Shown: positions 45,469 through 54,562 of the stretch, piece after piece
Numbering within the stretch: the stretch's first letter is position 1
Layout of the letters: each line of letters begins with the position of its first letter
From: Segatella copri
GTDB taxonomy: Bacteria > Bacteroidota > Bacteroidia > Bacteroidales > Bacteroidaceae
NCBI RefSeq assembly: GCF_019249795.2
Contig: NZ_CP156891.1
Coordinates: 2,013,501-2,077,500 of the forward strand
Length of the DNA stretch: 64,000 nucleotides
Reading direction: 5' to 3'
Translations under genes and position numbers: made by a program
Notes under the pieces: model-generated
Databases searched by the model: none
Told to the model about the DNA's origin: nothing
What the model saw: only the letters and a program-made list of their open reading frames with translations

Positions 45469-45494
45469 TTTTATTCTACTTTAGAAATCGGGTG

Positions 45495-45527
45495 CAAAGT
45501 TAATAATTATATCCTAATAAAAGCAAA
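45495..45527 (-). promoter_or_regulatory. Promoter of the LtaS-like gene
   Basis: Minus-strand TTTG (45524-45527), a 21-bp spacer and TAACTTTG (45495-45502) lie 27 bp upstream of the start. Confidence 0.6.
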
Positions 45528-45567
45528 ATTTCTAGCCTTATTCTGTCTATAAACAAATAATTATATG

Positions 45568-45575
45568 TAACTTTG
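45568..45575 (+). promoter_or_regulatory. -7 box of the GT39 gene
   Basis: TAACTTTG lies 34 bp before the ATG at 45610. The -33 region is weak. Confidence 0.55.
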
Positions 45576-45609
45576 CAGCCAAAATAACAAAACAAGACTT
45601 CGATAAGAC

Positions 45610-47316
45610 ATGAACATCAAGTACAACAAAGCCCTATGGCTCATCATCATCCTGGCTATCGTGATGATGATTCCATTCCTCGGACTCATAGATTTCAATA
45701 CCAAGGGAGAACCGCGCGAAGCGGTGGTTGCCTACACCATGCTGGAACATGGCAACTGGATTCTGCCTATCAACAACGGAGGTGATATCCCTTACAAACC
45801 GCCATTCTTCCACTGGTGCATCGCCTTCTTCAGCCTCTTCATCGGCCATGTGAATGAGTACACCTCACGTCTTCCATCCGCCGTATCGCTGGTATTGATG
45901 ACCATTGGCGGCTTCGTATTCTATGCCAAGCGCAAGAACGCCCCAACCAGTCTCATCGCAGCCATCCTCACGCTCACCGCCTTCGAGGTGCACCGTGCGG
46001 GTATGAACTGCCGTGTAGATATGGTGAACACCGCCTTTATGGTGGGAGCCATGTATCTGCTCTACCGCTGGTGGGAGAAAGGAAAGCACCAGTTGCCTTG
46101 GCTCGCTATCCTCTGCATGAGTGGCGCTACGCTTACCAAAGGTCCTGTGGGCATCATTCTGCCTTGCTTTGTGATGGGCGTATTCATGCTTACCCAACGT
46201 GAGAACTTCTGGGGCATCGTATGGCGCATGGCTCTAACCGCCCTGCTCTCGCTCGTTATTCCTTTCTGCTGGTATTATGCAGCCTATCTGCAAGGCGGCG
46301 ATGAGTTTCTGCGCCTGGTGAAGGAAGAGAACATCGACCGATTCATGGGCAAGATGGCATACGAATCGCACGAGAACCCAGCGTGGTACAACCTTCTCAC
46401 GCTCATCACGGGCTGGTTGCCTTACACCTTATTATTATTGTTCTCGCTCTTCATTCTGCCATGGAAGAAGTTCTCGAAGACCCGTTTCCTTGAGAATGCG
46501 AAGAAGGCTACTCCGCTGCAGGTGTTCACCTGGCTCGCCTTCCTCCTGGTACTCTTCTTCTACTGCATCCCAAAGAGCAAGCGCAGCGTTTATCTGCTGC
46601 CATGCTATCCGTTCATGGCCTATCTCATCGCCGAATACATCGTTTGGATGATGAAGGAGAAGATGGGAGCCTTGAAGGTTTATGCCGGGGCGATTGCTTC
46701 GATAACCCTGATTCTCAATATCGCCCTGCTGGTGGTAAAAAAAGGATGGGTGCCAGAAAGCATCTTCCACGGCAAGCATGCCATAGACAATATCGCCATG
46801 CTCCATGCGCTCGAAAACAACGATTTGCTCATCCCATGCAGCATCTTTATGGTTATCACTTTGGGGGGAGTTTACCTCATCTTCCGGGCACTCAAGAAGA
46901 AGAATCCAGGCAATATTGTTTCATATACCCTTGCCACCATCGTGGGTCTCTTCCTGATGCTCGACTCCAGTCTGCAGCCACCTGTGCTCAACACGAAGAC
47001 CGATAAGCATCTGGCGCCAGTTATCGAGAAGAAGTTTGATACCAGCAAACTCTATTCTTATATGTCGGTAGATATGCTGCATTTCTTCAGCCTCAACTTC
47101 TATCTGGGCGATAAGATCCAGCAGTTTGACAAGGTATTGCCACAGGATGGCGTGCTGATGATTCCGGAAGAAGACATGCCTGATTTCCTTGAGAAATTCG
47201 GCAAGGACTATACCTTCCAGAAGGTTTGGGAAGTAAGAAAGACGGTAGAATGGCACAACAAGGTAGGTTTCTACCGATTCGTGAAGACTAGTGCCAATAT
47301 TGCACTTAACAAATGA
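45610..47316 (+). CDS. Glycosyltransferase family 39 (ArnT-like)
   Basis: 568-aa polytopic GT-C transferase that uses polyprenyl-phosphate sugars as donors at the outer face of the inner membrane. The first-loop catalytic acidic motif is FNTKGEPREAVVAYTML (about residues 30-46), followed by GNWILPINNGGDIPYKPPFFHW, both hallmarks of the ArnT/PMT family. About twelve membrane helices fill residues 8-430, and the C-terminal 110 residues are periplasmic. A GtrB/ArnC-like GT2 gene, which makes such lipid-linked donors, lies convergently downstream, suggesting a donor-and-user pair. The acceptor (lipid A, glycan or protein) is not evident. Confidence 0.9.
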   Translation: MNIKYNKALWLIIILAIVMMIPFLGLIDFNTKGEPREAVVAYTMLEHGNWILPINNGGDIPYKPPFFHWCIAFFSLFIGHVNEYTSRLPSAVSLVLMTIGGFVFYAKRKNAPTSLIAAILTLTAFEVHRAGMNCRVDMVNTAFMVGAMYLLYRWWEKGKHQLPWLAILCMSGATLTKGPVGIILPCFVMGVFMLTQRENFWGIVWRMALTALLSLVIPFCWYYAAYLQGGDEFLRLVKEENIDRFMGKMAYESHENPAWYNLLTLITGWLPYTLLLLFSLFILPWKKFSKTRFLENAKKATPLQVFTWLAFLLVLFFYCIPKSKRSVYLLPCYPFMAYLIAEYIVWMMKEKMGALKVYAGAIASITLILNIALLVVKKGWVPESIFHGKHAIDNIAMLHALENNDLLIPCSIFMVITLGGVYLIFRALKKKNPGNIVSYTLATIVGLFLMLDSSLQPPVLNTKTDKHLAPVIEKKFDTSKLYSYMSVDMLHFFSLNFYLGDKIQQFDKVLPQDGVLMIPEEDMPDFLEKFGKDYTFQKVWEVRKTVEWHNKVGFYRFVKTSANIALNK

Positions 47317-47339
47317 GTAGTGATTAATTATTAGTGATT

Positions 47340-47390
47340 AGATACAAAAATAGCATCGGGATTATAAGTACCGATGCTATTTTTGTATCT
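47340..47390. terminator. Bidirectional terminator
   Basis: Perfect 20-bp stem (47340-47359 with 47371-47390) with an 11-nt loop between the convergent GT39 and GT2 genes. Poly-A on one arm and poly-T on the other. Confidence 0.85.
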
Positions 47391-47430
47391 ATCAAATTGA
47401 TATTCTTCTTATTTTCTTTCTTCGATAAGA

Positions 47431-48360
47431 TTATACTCTTTCTTCGATGAAGTATCGTGGGCGACGTTTCACCTCGGTATAAATCTTGCCGATATAAACA
47501 CCCGTGATGCCTACACCCGTGGTGATGATGCCTCCGATAAACCACATGGAAACAAGCATAGAGGTCCAGCCCTGAATGGTCTTGCCCTGGAAATATTCTA
47601 CCAAGGCAAAGATAATCATGATGATTGCTACTAAAGTCATCGCCAGACCCAGGAAGGTGATAAACTTCAATGGTGCCACGGAGAACGAAGTGATGCCATC
47701 TATACTGAAACTCAGCATCTTGGTAAACGGATACTTACTCTCACCCGCCTCACGAGCCTTGCGGTCGTAATAGACGAACCCCTCTCGAAAACCCAACTGG
47801 CGGACGATGGCTCTGAGGAAAAGATTGCGCTCAGGATACTGCATCAGCGCCTTTAGGGTGCGGTTGGTCATCATGCGGAAATCGGCATGATTGTAAACCG
47901 TCTCCTTATCCACACTCTGCATCAGTTTATAGAAAGCCTGGGCGGTAAAGCGCTTGAAGAAGGTATCGGTCTTGCGCTCCTTGCGCACACCATAGATGAT
48001 ATCCTTGCCTTCCTGCACCTGGCGCACCATATCCACGATAACATTCTCATCGTCCTGCAGGTCGGCATCGATACTTACCATCGCATCACAATGGTCTACC
48101 GCAGCTTCCATACCTGCCCAAAGCGCATTCTGATGGCCCCGGTTATGCGACAGTTTGATGCCATGCACATACCCATGCTCCTTGGCAGCATCCGAAATCA
48201 TCTGCCAAGTATGGTCACGACTGCCATCGTCGACAAGCAGCAGTTCTGTGTCGGCATCAGTCTCTTTCTTAATTTTTCTGATCAATGCCCCCAGCACATC
48301 TAAGGTCTTAGGCAGCACTTCTTCCTCGTTATAACAAGGGATAACTATCAATATCTTCAT
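47431..48360 (-). CDS. GtrB/ArnC-like polyprenyl-phosphate glycosyltransferase (GT2)
   Basis: 309-aa GT2 enzyme with two C-terminal membrane helices (about residues 228-252 and 263-288), the layout of GtrB, ArnC and bacterial dolichol-phosphate mannose synthase-like proteins. The catalytic domain has IVIPCYNEEEVLP, LLLVDDGSRDHTW, VSIDADLQDD (metal motif, about 97-106) and RKTDTFFKRFTAQAFYKLM. It likely transfers a sugar to undecaprenyl phosphate for use by a GT-C transferase such as the GT39 next to it. A TACTTTTG box (48387-48394) is a candidate promoter. Confidence 0.92.
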   Translation of the reverse strand: MKILIVIPCYNEEEVLPKTLDVLGALIRKIKKETDADTELLLVDDGSRDHTWQMISDAAKEHGYVHGIKLSHNRGHQNALWAGMEAAVDHCDAMVSIDADLQDDENVIVDMVRQVQEGKDIIYGVRKERKTDTFFKRFTAQAFYKLMQSVDKETVYNHADFRMMTNRTLKALMQYPERNLFLRAIVRQLGFREGFVYYDRKAREAGESKYPFTKMLSFSIDGITSFSVAPLKFITFLGLAMTLVAIIMIIFALVEYFQGKTIQGWTSMLVSMWFIGGIITTGVGITGVYIGKIYTEVKRRPRYFIEERV

Positions 48361-48476
48361 TTATAAGCCAGTATTTATTCAAGATGCAAAAGTAACTCAT
48401 TTTTTCTATTTAAACAAGAAAAACGGTTAATATTTTTTATTCTTGATATATTTTTCCCGTTTTTCTCCATTCTTTC

Positions 48477-50591
48477 TTACCATTTCCACTTTACCTGTAT
48501 CTCCAGATCGGATTGTGAAGAGCGGGAGATTTCCTGCAAACCAGAAGAGATATGAGAGCGGTCGAAATAATCGGTTGTACCCAATTTGGCGATAAGCAGC
48601 AGATGGGAACCTATCTCTGAGCGTGCCACCAAGGCGTAACGGATGCCCTCGCCGTAGTAGCTGCCGAAACTCATCTGATAGAGCAGACCAGGCTCATAAG
48701 CGTAGATACGGGAGGCGAAATCGGAAGTATGAAAATAGCCCAGGCAGCCTCTCAACGTTCCTTTCAACTGCTTCCATTTCCATTCCCATCCTATATGCTC
48801 GCTCACCATATAGCCTTTACTGGGCTCATCGCCCTCATTCGTCATCAAGCTTTCTGTCTGGCTCATCGTATAGTCGAAACTGGTTTTGGCGCTCCATCGT
48901 TTTTGAGCCATTGTGGCATAGAGGCGCAGACGGCCGGTCGTGGTTCCCGCCTTATCCTTATAACGGAACCTTCCTCCTACCGTCAGGACCCTGGAGGGCT
49001 GGAAGAGAATATTCACCAGATTATCCCAACTCTGTGTGCTCTCCCTGGTCTGATACTTAGGCCAGGCGAAATAGGCGAAATCGCTATAGGCTGTGATGCT
49101 CCAATGATGGGCAGGAATCCAGGTAAAGCCCAGATATACGCCGTTTTCATCCTGCACATCGCTCCCCTCGGAAAAGCTGTTGCTGAAGAGAGAATAGTAA
49201 CGGGCAGAATAGTACCTGTGAAGAGCCATGAGCGTGAAATGGTCGGAACAGAGATAGGAGGCTGCATTGAGCGTGGCTATGGAACCGCAATCGCCCGTAG
49301 CCGTTTCGCCGGAGAGGGTGAGGCGATGGGAGATATAACCATAGCTGATGCTGGCATTCCAGAAGGCATTCCCCTCTGGAGCAAAACGCTTGTAAAGCTG
49401 GCTTTTATTGGGCGTGAGCGGAAGGGAAAAAGAGGTATAAAAGGCTGTACCTCCAATGTGCCAGCCCTGATGCCGGTAACTGATGTTGCCTCCCACAAGT
49501 GTATTGGATGCTACCTTCTGTTTGGCAATCTCATTCACCGTGCGATGCAAACCGGTCTTCAGGATGGTCTTGATGCCCCCGCCGCCAGCAGAAAGCGTAG
49601 CATCTATCTGGCGATAAGAAAGAAAGCCGGTCAGTTCCAGTCCTTTTAATAAGGTATAGGTGGCTGCGGCGCCTTGCAGATAATTGGCAGAAGAACGGGA
49701 AGAATGACCACGGATGATGCAGGAAGATGATCTGCCCAAGGAGGTTAAGGCTGAGAGTTTGCCGAAGCCGAAATCATTATTGAGTATCAGTCCTAATCCT
49801 GCATTCAGTCTGTATCTGCCCAGGGTGATATTCTTCCATCTGCCCAGATTCTTTACCTGAAGATAGAAGGAATAGAAGTCGTAACCCATCGTGTTCCTGC
49901 CTCCGAAGAATGGTTCGCCGGCATCCTGAGAAGCTACGAATCCCAGTTTGACGGAATTGCCGTAGCGAAACTGGTAGCGCAGTCCGTGCTTATAAGGATA
50001 ACCCAGATAGCCGTCGGTTCCGCTCGCATCGCCCTTGCGCTCATAAAAAGGAACCTTCAGCATGCCCATCACTTCATGCTTGCCATACTGGGCGATGGTT
50101 TTAAGACTGGGAAAAGCCGGCTTGCTCCCGTCATCGGCCACATAGAAGAAACAACTCATCAGCTGGCGCTGATACCAGCCGATACTGCTTATCAGGGTAA
50201 GCTCGCTCATACTCTTCAGCTGTCCATAGCGGTAGATATAGAATAGGATGTCTTCTACCTGCGATGCAGTAAGAAACGGCATGCGCTCCAGTTCTTCTCT
50301 CGTTGCCGTATTCAGATTGACGGGATGCTGCGCCATCTCCTCCAAATCTTCTTCATAGTCCTGCCAGGCTACATGCTCGAAATCTTCGGATGAAGAAAGG
50401 TCGGACAGCAGTTGCTGCCAGGGTGGCGAAGCGGAAAGAGAATCTTCAGGCGCGGCGCCCTGTTCTGAAAGAGAGGAAGATTGGGCTTGAGCCCATGAGG
50501 CACAGAAAATTTGGGAGCTGCCTACGAGAAACAGTTTCAACAAGAGGGCTGTTATGGAATGAGCATGCTTCATCTGCAGTAGGCACTTCAT
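48477..50591 (-). CDS. Helix-hairpin-helix N-terminal, outer-membrane barrel-like protein
   Basis: 704-aa secreted protein. A signal peptide (about 1-35, ending WAQAQ; the Met at residue 7 is an alternative start) is followed by a linker. Residues about 70-125 form a ComEA-like helix-hairpin-helix unit (PVNLNTATREELERMPFLTASQVEDILFY), partly repeated. The remaining 550 residues alternate like an outer-membrane beta-barrel (e.g. YKHGLRYQFRYGNSVKLGFVA, TLGRYRLNAGLGLIL) and end in an aromatic strand (LEIQVKWKW). The combination of a DNA-binding-like motif with a barrel is widespread in Bacteroidetes; function is not known to me, though DNA uptake has been proposed for HhH proteins. Confidence 0.82.
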   Translation of the reverse strand: MKCLLQMKHAHSITALLLKLFLVGSSQIFCASWAQAQSSSLSEQGAAPEDSLSASPPWQQLLSDLSSSEDFEHVAWQDYEEDLEEMAQHPVNLNTATREELERMPFLTASQVEDILFYIYRYGQLKSMSELTLISSIGWYQRQLMSCFFYVADDGSKPAFPSLKTIAQYGKHEVMGMLKVPFYERKGDASGTDGYLGYPYKHGLRYQFRYGNSVKLGFVASQDAGEPFFGGRNTMGYDFYSFYLQVKNLGRWKNITLGRYRLNAGLGLILNNDFGFGKLSALTSLGRSSSCIIRGHSSRSSANYLQGAAATYTLLKGLELTGFLSYRQIDATLSAGGGGIKTILKTGLHRTVNEIAKQKVASNTLVGGNISYRHQGWHIGGTAFYTSFSLPLTPNKSQLYKRFAPEGNAFWNASISYGYISHRLTLSGETATGDCGSIATLNAASYLCSDHFTLMALHRYYSARYYSLFSNSFSEGSDVQDENGVYLGFTWIPAHHWSITAYSDFAYFAWPKYQTRESTQSWDNLVNILFQPSRVLTVGGRFRYKDKAGTTTGRLRLYATMAQKRWSAKTSFDYTMSQTESLMTNEGDEPSKGYMVSEHIGWEWKWKQLKGTLRGCLGYFHTSDFASRIYAYEPGLLYQMSFGSYYGEGIRYALVARSEIGSHLLLIAKLGTTDYFDRSHISSGLQEISRSSQSDLEIQVKWKW

Positions 50592-50605
50592 TTATTAAAT
50601 TAAGA

Positions 50606-50613
50606 CAAAGTTA
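50606..50613 (-). promoter_or_regulatory. -7 box of the HhH-barrel gene
   Basis: Minus-strand TAACTTTG ends 14 bp before the start codon at 50591. Confidence 0.55.
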
Positions 50614-50653
50614 CTGCTAAAATATGAAAAAGAGAAAGAAAAAGCCAAGAATC

Positions 50654-50685
50654 TTTCTCAATTTGAGAAATAATCTGTAATTTTG
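50654..50685 (+). promoter_or_regulatory. Promoter of the DUF4294 gene
   Basis: TTTC (50654-50657), a 20-bp spacer and TAATTTTG (50678-50685) are near consensus. The leader of about 90 nt contains an AGCTCC/GGAGCT hairpin (50735-50757) upstream of a GAGGAG-like stretch. Confidence 0.6.
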
Positions 50686-50783
50686 CGGCGTAATTAGTAA
50701 CACAAAGGGGCTTACACCTCTTTATATATAGAAGAAGCTCCACGAAGAAAAGGAGCTGGTCAAAGAACTTTGAGGAGATTTAC

Positions 50784-51422
50784 ATGAAACAGAAAATATG
50801 CTTTTTACTGGCGATGCTCTTCTGCATCACCCTGCAAACCATGGCGCAGACCGATGGCGACAACCCTGAAGACAGGGAGGTGGACATGGATACTCCTACC
50901 TTTGAACCGATGGTGAAGGTAGGAAAAGTGCTCCTGGATCATGACAGCGTGCAATATGTTCAGGTGAACAACGTGTACGTTTATCCGCAGCCGGTATTCA
51001 AGAACGCCAAGGAACGAATGGCTTACAACCGTTTGGTATACAACATCAAGAAGGTGCTGCCGATAGCCAAAGAGGTAAGAAGGATTATCATCGAAACGGG
51101 TGATTATCTGGAAACGCTGCCTAACAAGAAGGCAAAGGACGCACACATGAAACTGGTGGAGAAAGGTATCAAACAGGAATATACCCCGAGAATGAAGAAA
51201 CTCACCTATGCACAGGGTAAACTCTGCATCAAACTGGTGTATCGCGAATGCAATTCCTCATCCTATCACCTGATTCAAGCCTTTCTGGGTCCTATCCGTG
51301 CCGGATTCTATCAGGCATTTGCAAGCCTCTTCGGTGCCAGCCTCAACAAGAAGTACGACCCGAACGGCGTTGACAGATTAACAGAAAGAGTGGTAAGACA
51401 GGTAGAATCGGGGCAGATTTAA
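50784..51422 (+). CDS. DUF4294 family protein
   Basis: 212-aa secreted protein of unknown function. A signal peptide (1-21, LLAMLFCITLQTMAQ) is followed by an acidic linker (DGDNPEDREVDMDTP). The DUF4294 domain includes YNRLVYNIKKVLPIAKEVRRI, EYTPRMKKLTYAQGKLCIKL, YRECNSSSYHLIQAFLGPIRAGFYQ and the ending LNKKYDPNGVDRLTERVVR. The domain is nearly confined to Bacteroidetes and is predicted periplasmic. Length is normal. It stands alone, transcribed divergently from the HhH-barrel gene. Confidence 0.85.
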   Translation: MKQKICFLLAMLFCITLQTMAQTDGDNPEDREVDMDTPTFEPMVKVGKVLLDHDSVQYVQVNNVYVYPQPVFKNAKERMAYNRLVYNIKKVLPIAKEVRRIIIETGDYLETLPNKKAKDAHMKLVEKGIKQEYTPRMKKLTYAQGKLCIKLVYRECNSSSYHLIQAFLGPIRAGFYQAFASLFGASLNKKYDPNGVDRLTERVVRQVESGQI

Positions 51423-51451
51423 CCAGCTCATCTTATTCAGAAAGCCCATAC

Positions 51452-51509
51452 ACTTAGGTATAAAAGCATTTCCAGTCAATAGGAATTGCTTTTATACCTA
51501 AGTTTTTTT
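51452..51509 (+). terminator. Terminator of the DUF4294 gene
   Basis: Perfect 17-bp stem (51452-51468 with 51487-51503), 18-nt loop and a T7 tail. First of three consecutive hairpins. Confidence 0.8.
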
Positions 51510-51533
51510 GTTGATACAAGCAGAAGAAATCTC

Positions 51534-51615
51534 CGTTCATAGACATTGAACCGCCGTTCAAAGACATTGAATGTCGGTTCAAAGACACTGAACGGCGGTT
51601 CAACGTCTATGAACG
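51534..51615. repeat. Palindromic tandem array of GTTCAAAGACATTGAAC-like units
   Basis: Four related 20-22-bp units, each itself partly palindromic (GTTCAWAGACAYTGAAC), are arranged so that the first 27 bp (51534-51560) and last 27 bp (51589-51615) are inverted repeats with one mismatch. The repetitive small ORFs read from either strand here are by-products of the repeat. Confidence 0.75.
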
Positions 51616-51639
51616 AAGATTTAAACAGGCTGAAAAAAG

Positions 51640-51681
51640 AAATGTTCCTAAGAAAAGCAACAACTTTTCCTAGGAACATTT
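51640..51681 (-). terminator. Hairpin terminator after the M28 gene
   Basis: An 18-bp stem with one mismatch (51640-51657 with 51664-51681), 6-nt loop, and T-rich tail on the minus strand (TTTTTTCAG). It ends the leftward M28 transcript 28 bp after the stop. Confidence 0.75.
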
Positions 51682-51708
51682 CCTTTTATATTCGAATGGG
51701 ATGCCGAC

Positions 51709-52740
51709 CTATTCCTCAGTATAAAGCACCTGAATCATAGTCTGGCCAACCGCCTTAAGCACATTCTTATCCAGATGAGCCATATCATCGCTCACGGTGT
51801 GCCAGGTAGGACCGAAACTGCTCTGCTGACAGTCTGGATAATAAGCAATCACATCTACAGTAGGAATCTTAGCCTTCTCGTTGACCGGAATATGATCATC
51901 AGTAATCATTCCGCCATCGCTCTTAGGGAAGTAAGAGCCGAAACCAGCCTGACGGGCTGCAGCCCAAACCTTCTTCACGATGCCACCGGCATACTGCATA
52001 GACATGCCTTCACGATAGAACTTGGCTCCCTGTCCGCCCACCATATCGAGGAGGATTCCGAAACGAGGATTATATCCCTCAGGCTTGTTCTCGCTCCAGT
52101 ACTGGGCACCCAAAGCCCAAGTATCGCCATCGTCCTGAACATCAGCCCACTGAGGTGTTCCCCAGTCTTCGGTATCGAAACATACGAAATCTACGCCGAT
52201 GTTAGGATTCAGCTTCTTGTCAGCCTGCAGCTGGCGGGCAATCTCCAACATGACGGCTACTCCGCTGGCGCCATCGTTGGCAGCCATTACAGGCTTGCGC
52301 CAGTTGGTACTGTCGGGGTCGTTATCAGCCCAAGGACGGCTGTCCCAATGGGCACAGAGCAAGATGCGGGTTTCAGCCTTCGGGTTGTAATGGGCGATGA
52401 TATTGGTATTCTTCAGAATGGTACCATCATAGCCCTTGAGGTCAGCCTTCTGGGTTTCTACCTCGCAACCAAACTGCTTGAACTTGCTCACAATCCATTC
52501 GCCACACTTGTCGTGCGCCTCGCTGTTCATGACGCGAGGACCGAAATCGCATTGTGCGGCACAATAAGCCAACGCCGAATCGGCATTAAAGGCAGGACCT
52601 ACAGGATTCAGTTTCTCTGCTTCCTCTACTTCCTGAACCTCAGGCGAACTCGAACTGTTCGCATTCTTATAGCTGATAGCTCCAGCTACCACTCCGGCAG
52701 CAACTACCAAGCCTAAAATTATCTTCATTTTCTTCGTCAT
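51709..52740 (-). CDS. M28-family zinc protein, probable glutaminyl-peptide cyclotransferase
   Basis: 343-aa secreted zinc enzyme. An N-terminal membrane/lipoprotein-like segment (about 5-25, LGLVVAAGVVAGAIS) precedes the M28 fold. Zinc ligands are seen in LLCAHWDSRPWADND (His131, Asp133), FVCFDTEDWGTPQ (Glu) and a later WHTVSDD (His). The DSRPWADND and DTEDWG signatures, DMVGGQGAKFYREG and the IPTVDVI/WHT pair are those of animal-type glutaminyl cyclases described in Porphyromonas and Prevotella intermedia. These cyclize N-terminal Gln of exported proteins after signal peptidase cleavage. An aminopeptidase role is less likely but not excluded. The gene begins 4 bp after the stop of the C26-M19 fusion gene. 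Confidence 0.82.
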   Translation of the reverse strand: MTKKMKIILGLVVAAGVVAGAISYKNANSSSSPEVQEVEEAEKLNPVGPAFNADSALAYCAAQCDFGPRVMNSEAHDKCGEWIVSKFKQFGCEVETQKADLKGYDGTILKNTNIIAHYNPKAETRILLCAHWDSRPWADNDPDSTNWRKPVMAANDGASGVAVMLEIARQLQADKKLNPNIGVDFVCFDTEDWGTPQWADVQDDGDTWALGAQYWSENKPEGYNPRFGILLDMVGGQGAKFYREGMSMQYAGGIVKKVWAAARQAGFGSYFPKSDGGMITDDHIPVNEKAKIPTVDVIAYYPDCQQSSFGPTWHTVSDDMAHLDKNVLKAVGQTMIQVLYTEE

Positions 52741-52744
52741 AACA

Positions 52745-54493
52745 TTAATGTTTAAAGTTCTGCACCTGCGTCATCACTCTGAGCCAGTTGCCTCCCCAAA
52801 TCTTGACAATATCCTGCTCGCTATATTTGCGGCGCAACAGCTGGAGGGTGAAATTGATGAGTTCGGAAGAGTCGGCGAGCCCCCGGATGCCGCCGTCTCC
52901 ATCAAAGTCGGTACCCAGACCTACGTGGTCGATACCCATCACATCGATGGCATGCTCAAGATGGGCGATAGCGTCCATGATGTCGGCTTCACCCTCTTTA
53001 CGCAGGAATCCATGATAGAGCGTGGTATGAGCCACACCACCCTTTGCTGCGAGGGCACGCATCTGGTCATCGGTCAGATTGCGAGGCACATCGCAGAGCG
53101 CACGGCTGCTGCTATGGCTGCAGACAATAGGCGCCTGGCTGATATCAAGTGCATCGTAGAAACTCTTCTCGCCACCATGACTCAAATCTACCATGATGCC
53201 CAGACGGTTCATCTCATGAATCACCTTCTCGCCAAAACTACTCACACCATTATGGGTATTGCAGCCGCGGGCACTATCGCAGATATCATTATCACCATTA
53301 TGGCAGAGCGTGATATAAACGATGCCGCGCTGGGCGAAATGCTTCACGTTACTGATATCGTGCTCCAGGGCGAGACCGTTCTCGATGCCGAGCATGATGC
53401 TCTTTCTGCCATTCCGCTTATCGCTGTAAAGATCGGCAGGAGTGCGGGCTATGCTGAGATACTGCCTGTTCTTGCTCACAATCTCTTCTATCTTGTCGAA
53501 GATGAGGTCGGCATACTGCGCAGGTCCCTTTACATCGAAAGCCACCTTGCTGCTGAAGCTCTCGCCTATCTGAGGCTGTGGCAGGTAAGCTACCATCGTG
53601 GTAGCATCCTGATGACCATCGGTCATCTTATGGAGATCAACCAGGATGCGGGAATCGCGATGATCAAACTTGATGCCCTGAGGGAAGAACATCGGAGTAT
53701 CACAATGGGTATCGAGCGTAAGGATGCGCTTATGCAACTGCTTGGCTGCATAAAAGTTGTTAGCCTGATTAACCAGCCATTGGAAAATCTTCAATCCTTC
53801 TTCTTCCAGCCATTCCGGATGCCATTGCACACCGAGAATCTGCTTATATTCGCTACTCTCTACAGCCTCAATAATATGGTCGGAAGATTTGGCGATGGTG
53901 CGCAGATGATTGCCTGGCTCGCTTACCGCCTGATGGTGGAACGAGTTGACAAAGATCTTCTCCTTATTATATATATTATATAAGGTGGAATCTTTCTTGA
54001 TTTCTACGATGTGGGTTGGTTCGGTACGGTCGGCATCCTGGCTGTGCTTTACCAGCTGCTTGATATCCTGGCACACCTTTCCACCCAGCGCAATGGCGAG
54101 GGTCTGGATGCCCCGGCAGATGCCAAGCATCGGAATCTGGCGGTTGAAAGCCAATCGGGTAATCATCAGTTCGGCAGCATCACGTTCCTGATTGATGTTG
54201 TGAAGACGGGGAGAAGGCTCTTCGCCCATCCACAGCGGATTATGGTCGCCGCCACCCGTCAGAATCAATCCGTCGAGATGCTCCAGGGTATTGACGATGA
54301 CCTGAGCATCGGCAACAGGAGGAATAATGACCGGCGTACCGCCAGCCGCTATTACCTGCTTATAATAACGATCACGAAGCGTAGCATCGATACCTTCATA
54401 ATTGGCAGTAAGGCCAATTACAGGCTGATGCTTCGCTTCGGGAAATCTAGAGTATGCATCCTGGAGATGCGACTCTAAGTCAAATGTTTCCAT
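52745..54493 (-). CDS. Fused class I glutamine amidotransferase (C26) and membrane dipeptidase (M19)
   Basis: 582-aa two-domain protein without a signal peptide. Residues about 20-245 are a gamma-glutamyl hydrolase/PuuD-like C26 domain with GLILTGGGDHNP, the nucleophile elbow GICRGIQ and the His-Glu pair in LGVQWHPEW. Residues about 258-575 are an M19 renal-dipeptidase-like domain with LDTHCDTP (metal HxD), the GIENGLAL glutamate, MVDLSHGGE and CSHSSSRAL. Both active sites look complete. The fusion suggests removal of a gamma-glutamyl group followed by dipeptide cleavage. It is followed within 4 bp by the cyclase-like gene and preceded at 69 bp by an Lrp regulator on the same strand. Confidence 0.88.
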   Translation of the reverse strand: METFDLESHLQDAYSRFPEAKHQPVIGLTANYEGIDATLRDRYYKQVIAAGGTPVIIPPVADAQVIVNTLEHLDGLILTGGGDHNPLWMGEEPSPRLHNINQERDAAELMITRLAFNRQIPMLGICRGIQTLAIALGGKVCQDIKQLVKHSQDADRTEPTHIVEIKKDSTLYNIYNKEKIFVNSFHHQAVSEPGNHLRTIAKSSDHIIEAVESSEYKQILGVQWHPEWLEEEGLKIFQWLVNQANNFYAAKQLHKRILTLDTHCDTPMFFPQGIKFDHRDSRILVDLHKMTDGHQDATTMVAYLPQPQIGESFSSKVAFDVKGPAQYADLIFDKIEEIVSKNRQYLSIARTPADLYSDKRNGRKSIMLGIENGLALEHDISNVKHFAQRGIVYITLCHNGDNDICDSARGCNTHNGVSSFGEKVIHEMNRLGIMVDLSHGGEKSFYDALDISQAPIVCSHSSSRALCDVPRNLTDDQMRALAAKGGVAHTTLYHGFLRKEGEADIMDAIAHLEHAIDVMGIDHVGLGTDFDGDGGIRGLADSSELINFTLQLLRRKYSEQDIVKIWGGNWLRVMTQVQNFKH

Positions 54494-54562
54494 TTGTTTT
54501 ATCTTTCAATAAATAATGATTCAAGATCTTCTAAAAATCGTACTCAGGTATGGAGACTCTTA

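Noticed and set aside
44308..45552. 414-codon open frame on the plus strand
   Set aside because: Antisense to the LtaS-like gene; no domain or signal recognised.
51534..51615. CRISPR-like array
   Set aside because: Units are abutting, palindromic and unequal, with no spacers and no cas genes nearby.
51476..51679. Small repetitive ORFs on both strands (EPPFSVFEPTF-like and SKTLN-like repeats)
   Set aside because: They simply translate the palindromic tandem array and terminators; no start signal or conservation can be claimed.
52748..53983. 411-codon open frame on the plus strand
   Set aside because: Antisense shadow of the C26-M19 fusion gene, which has complete active-site motifs.
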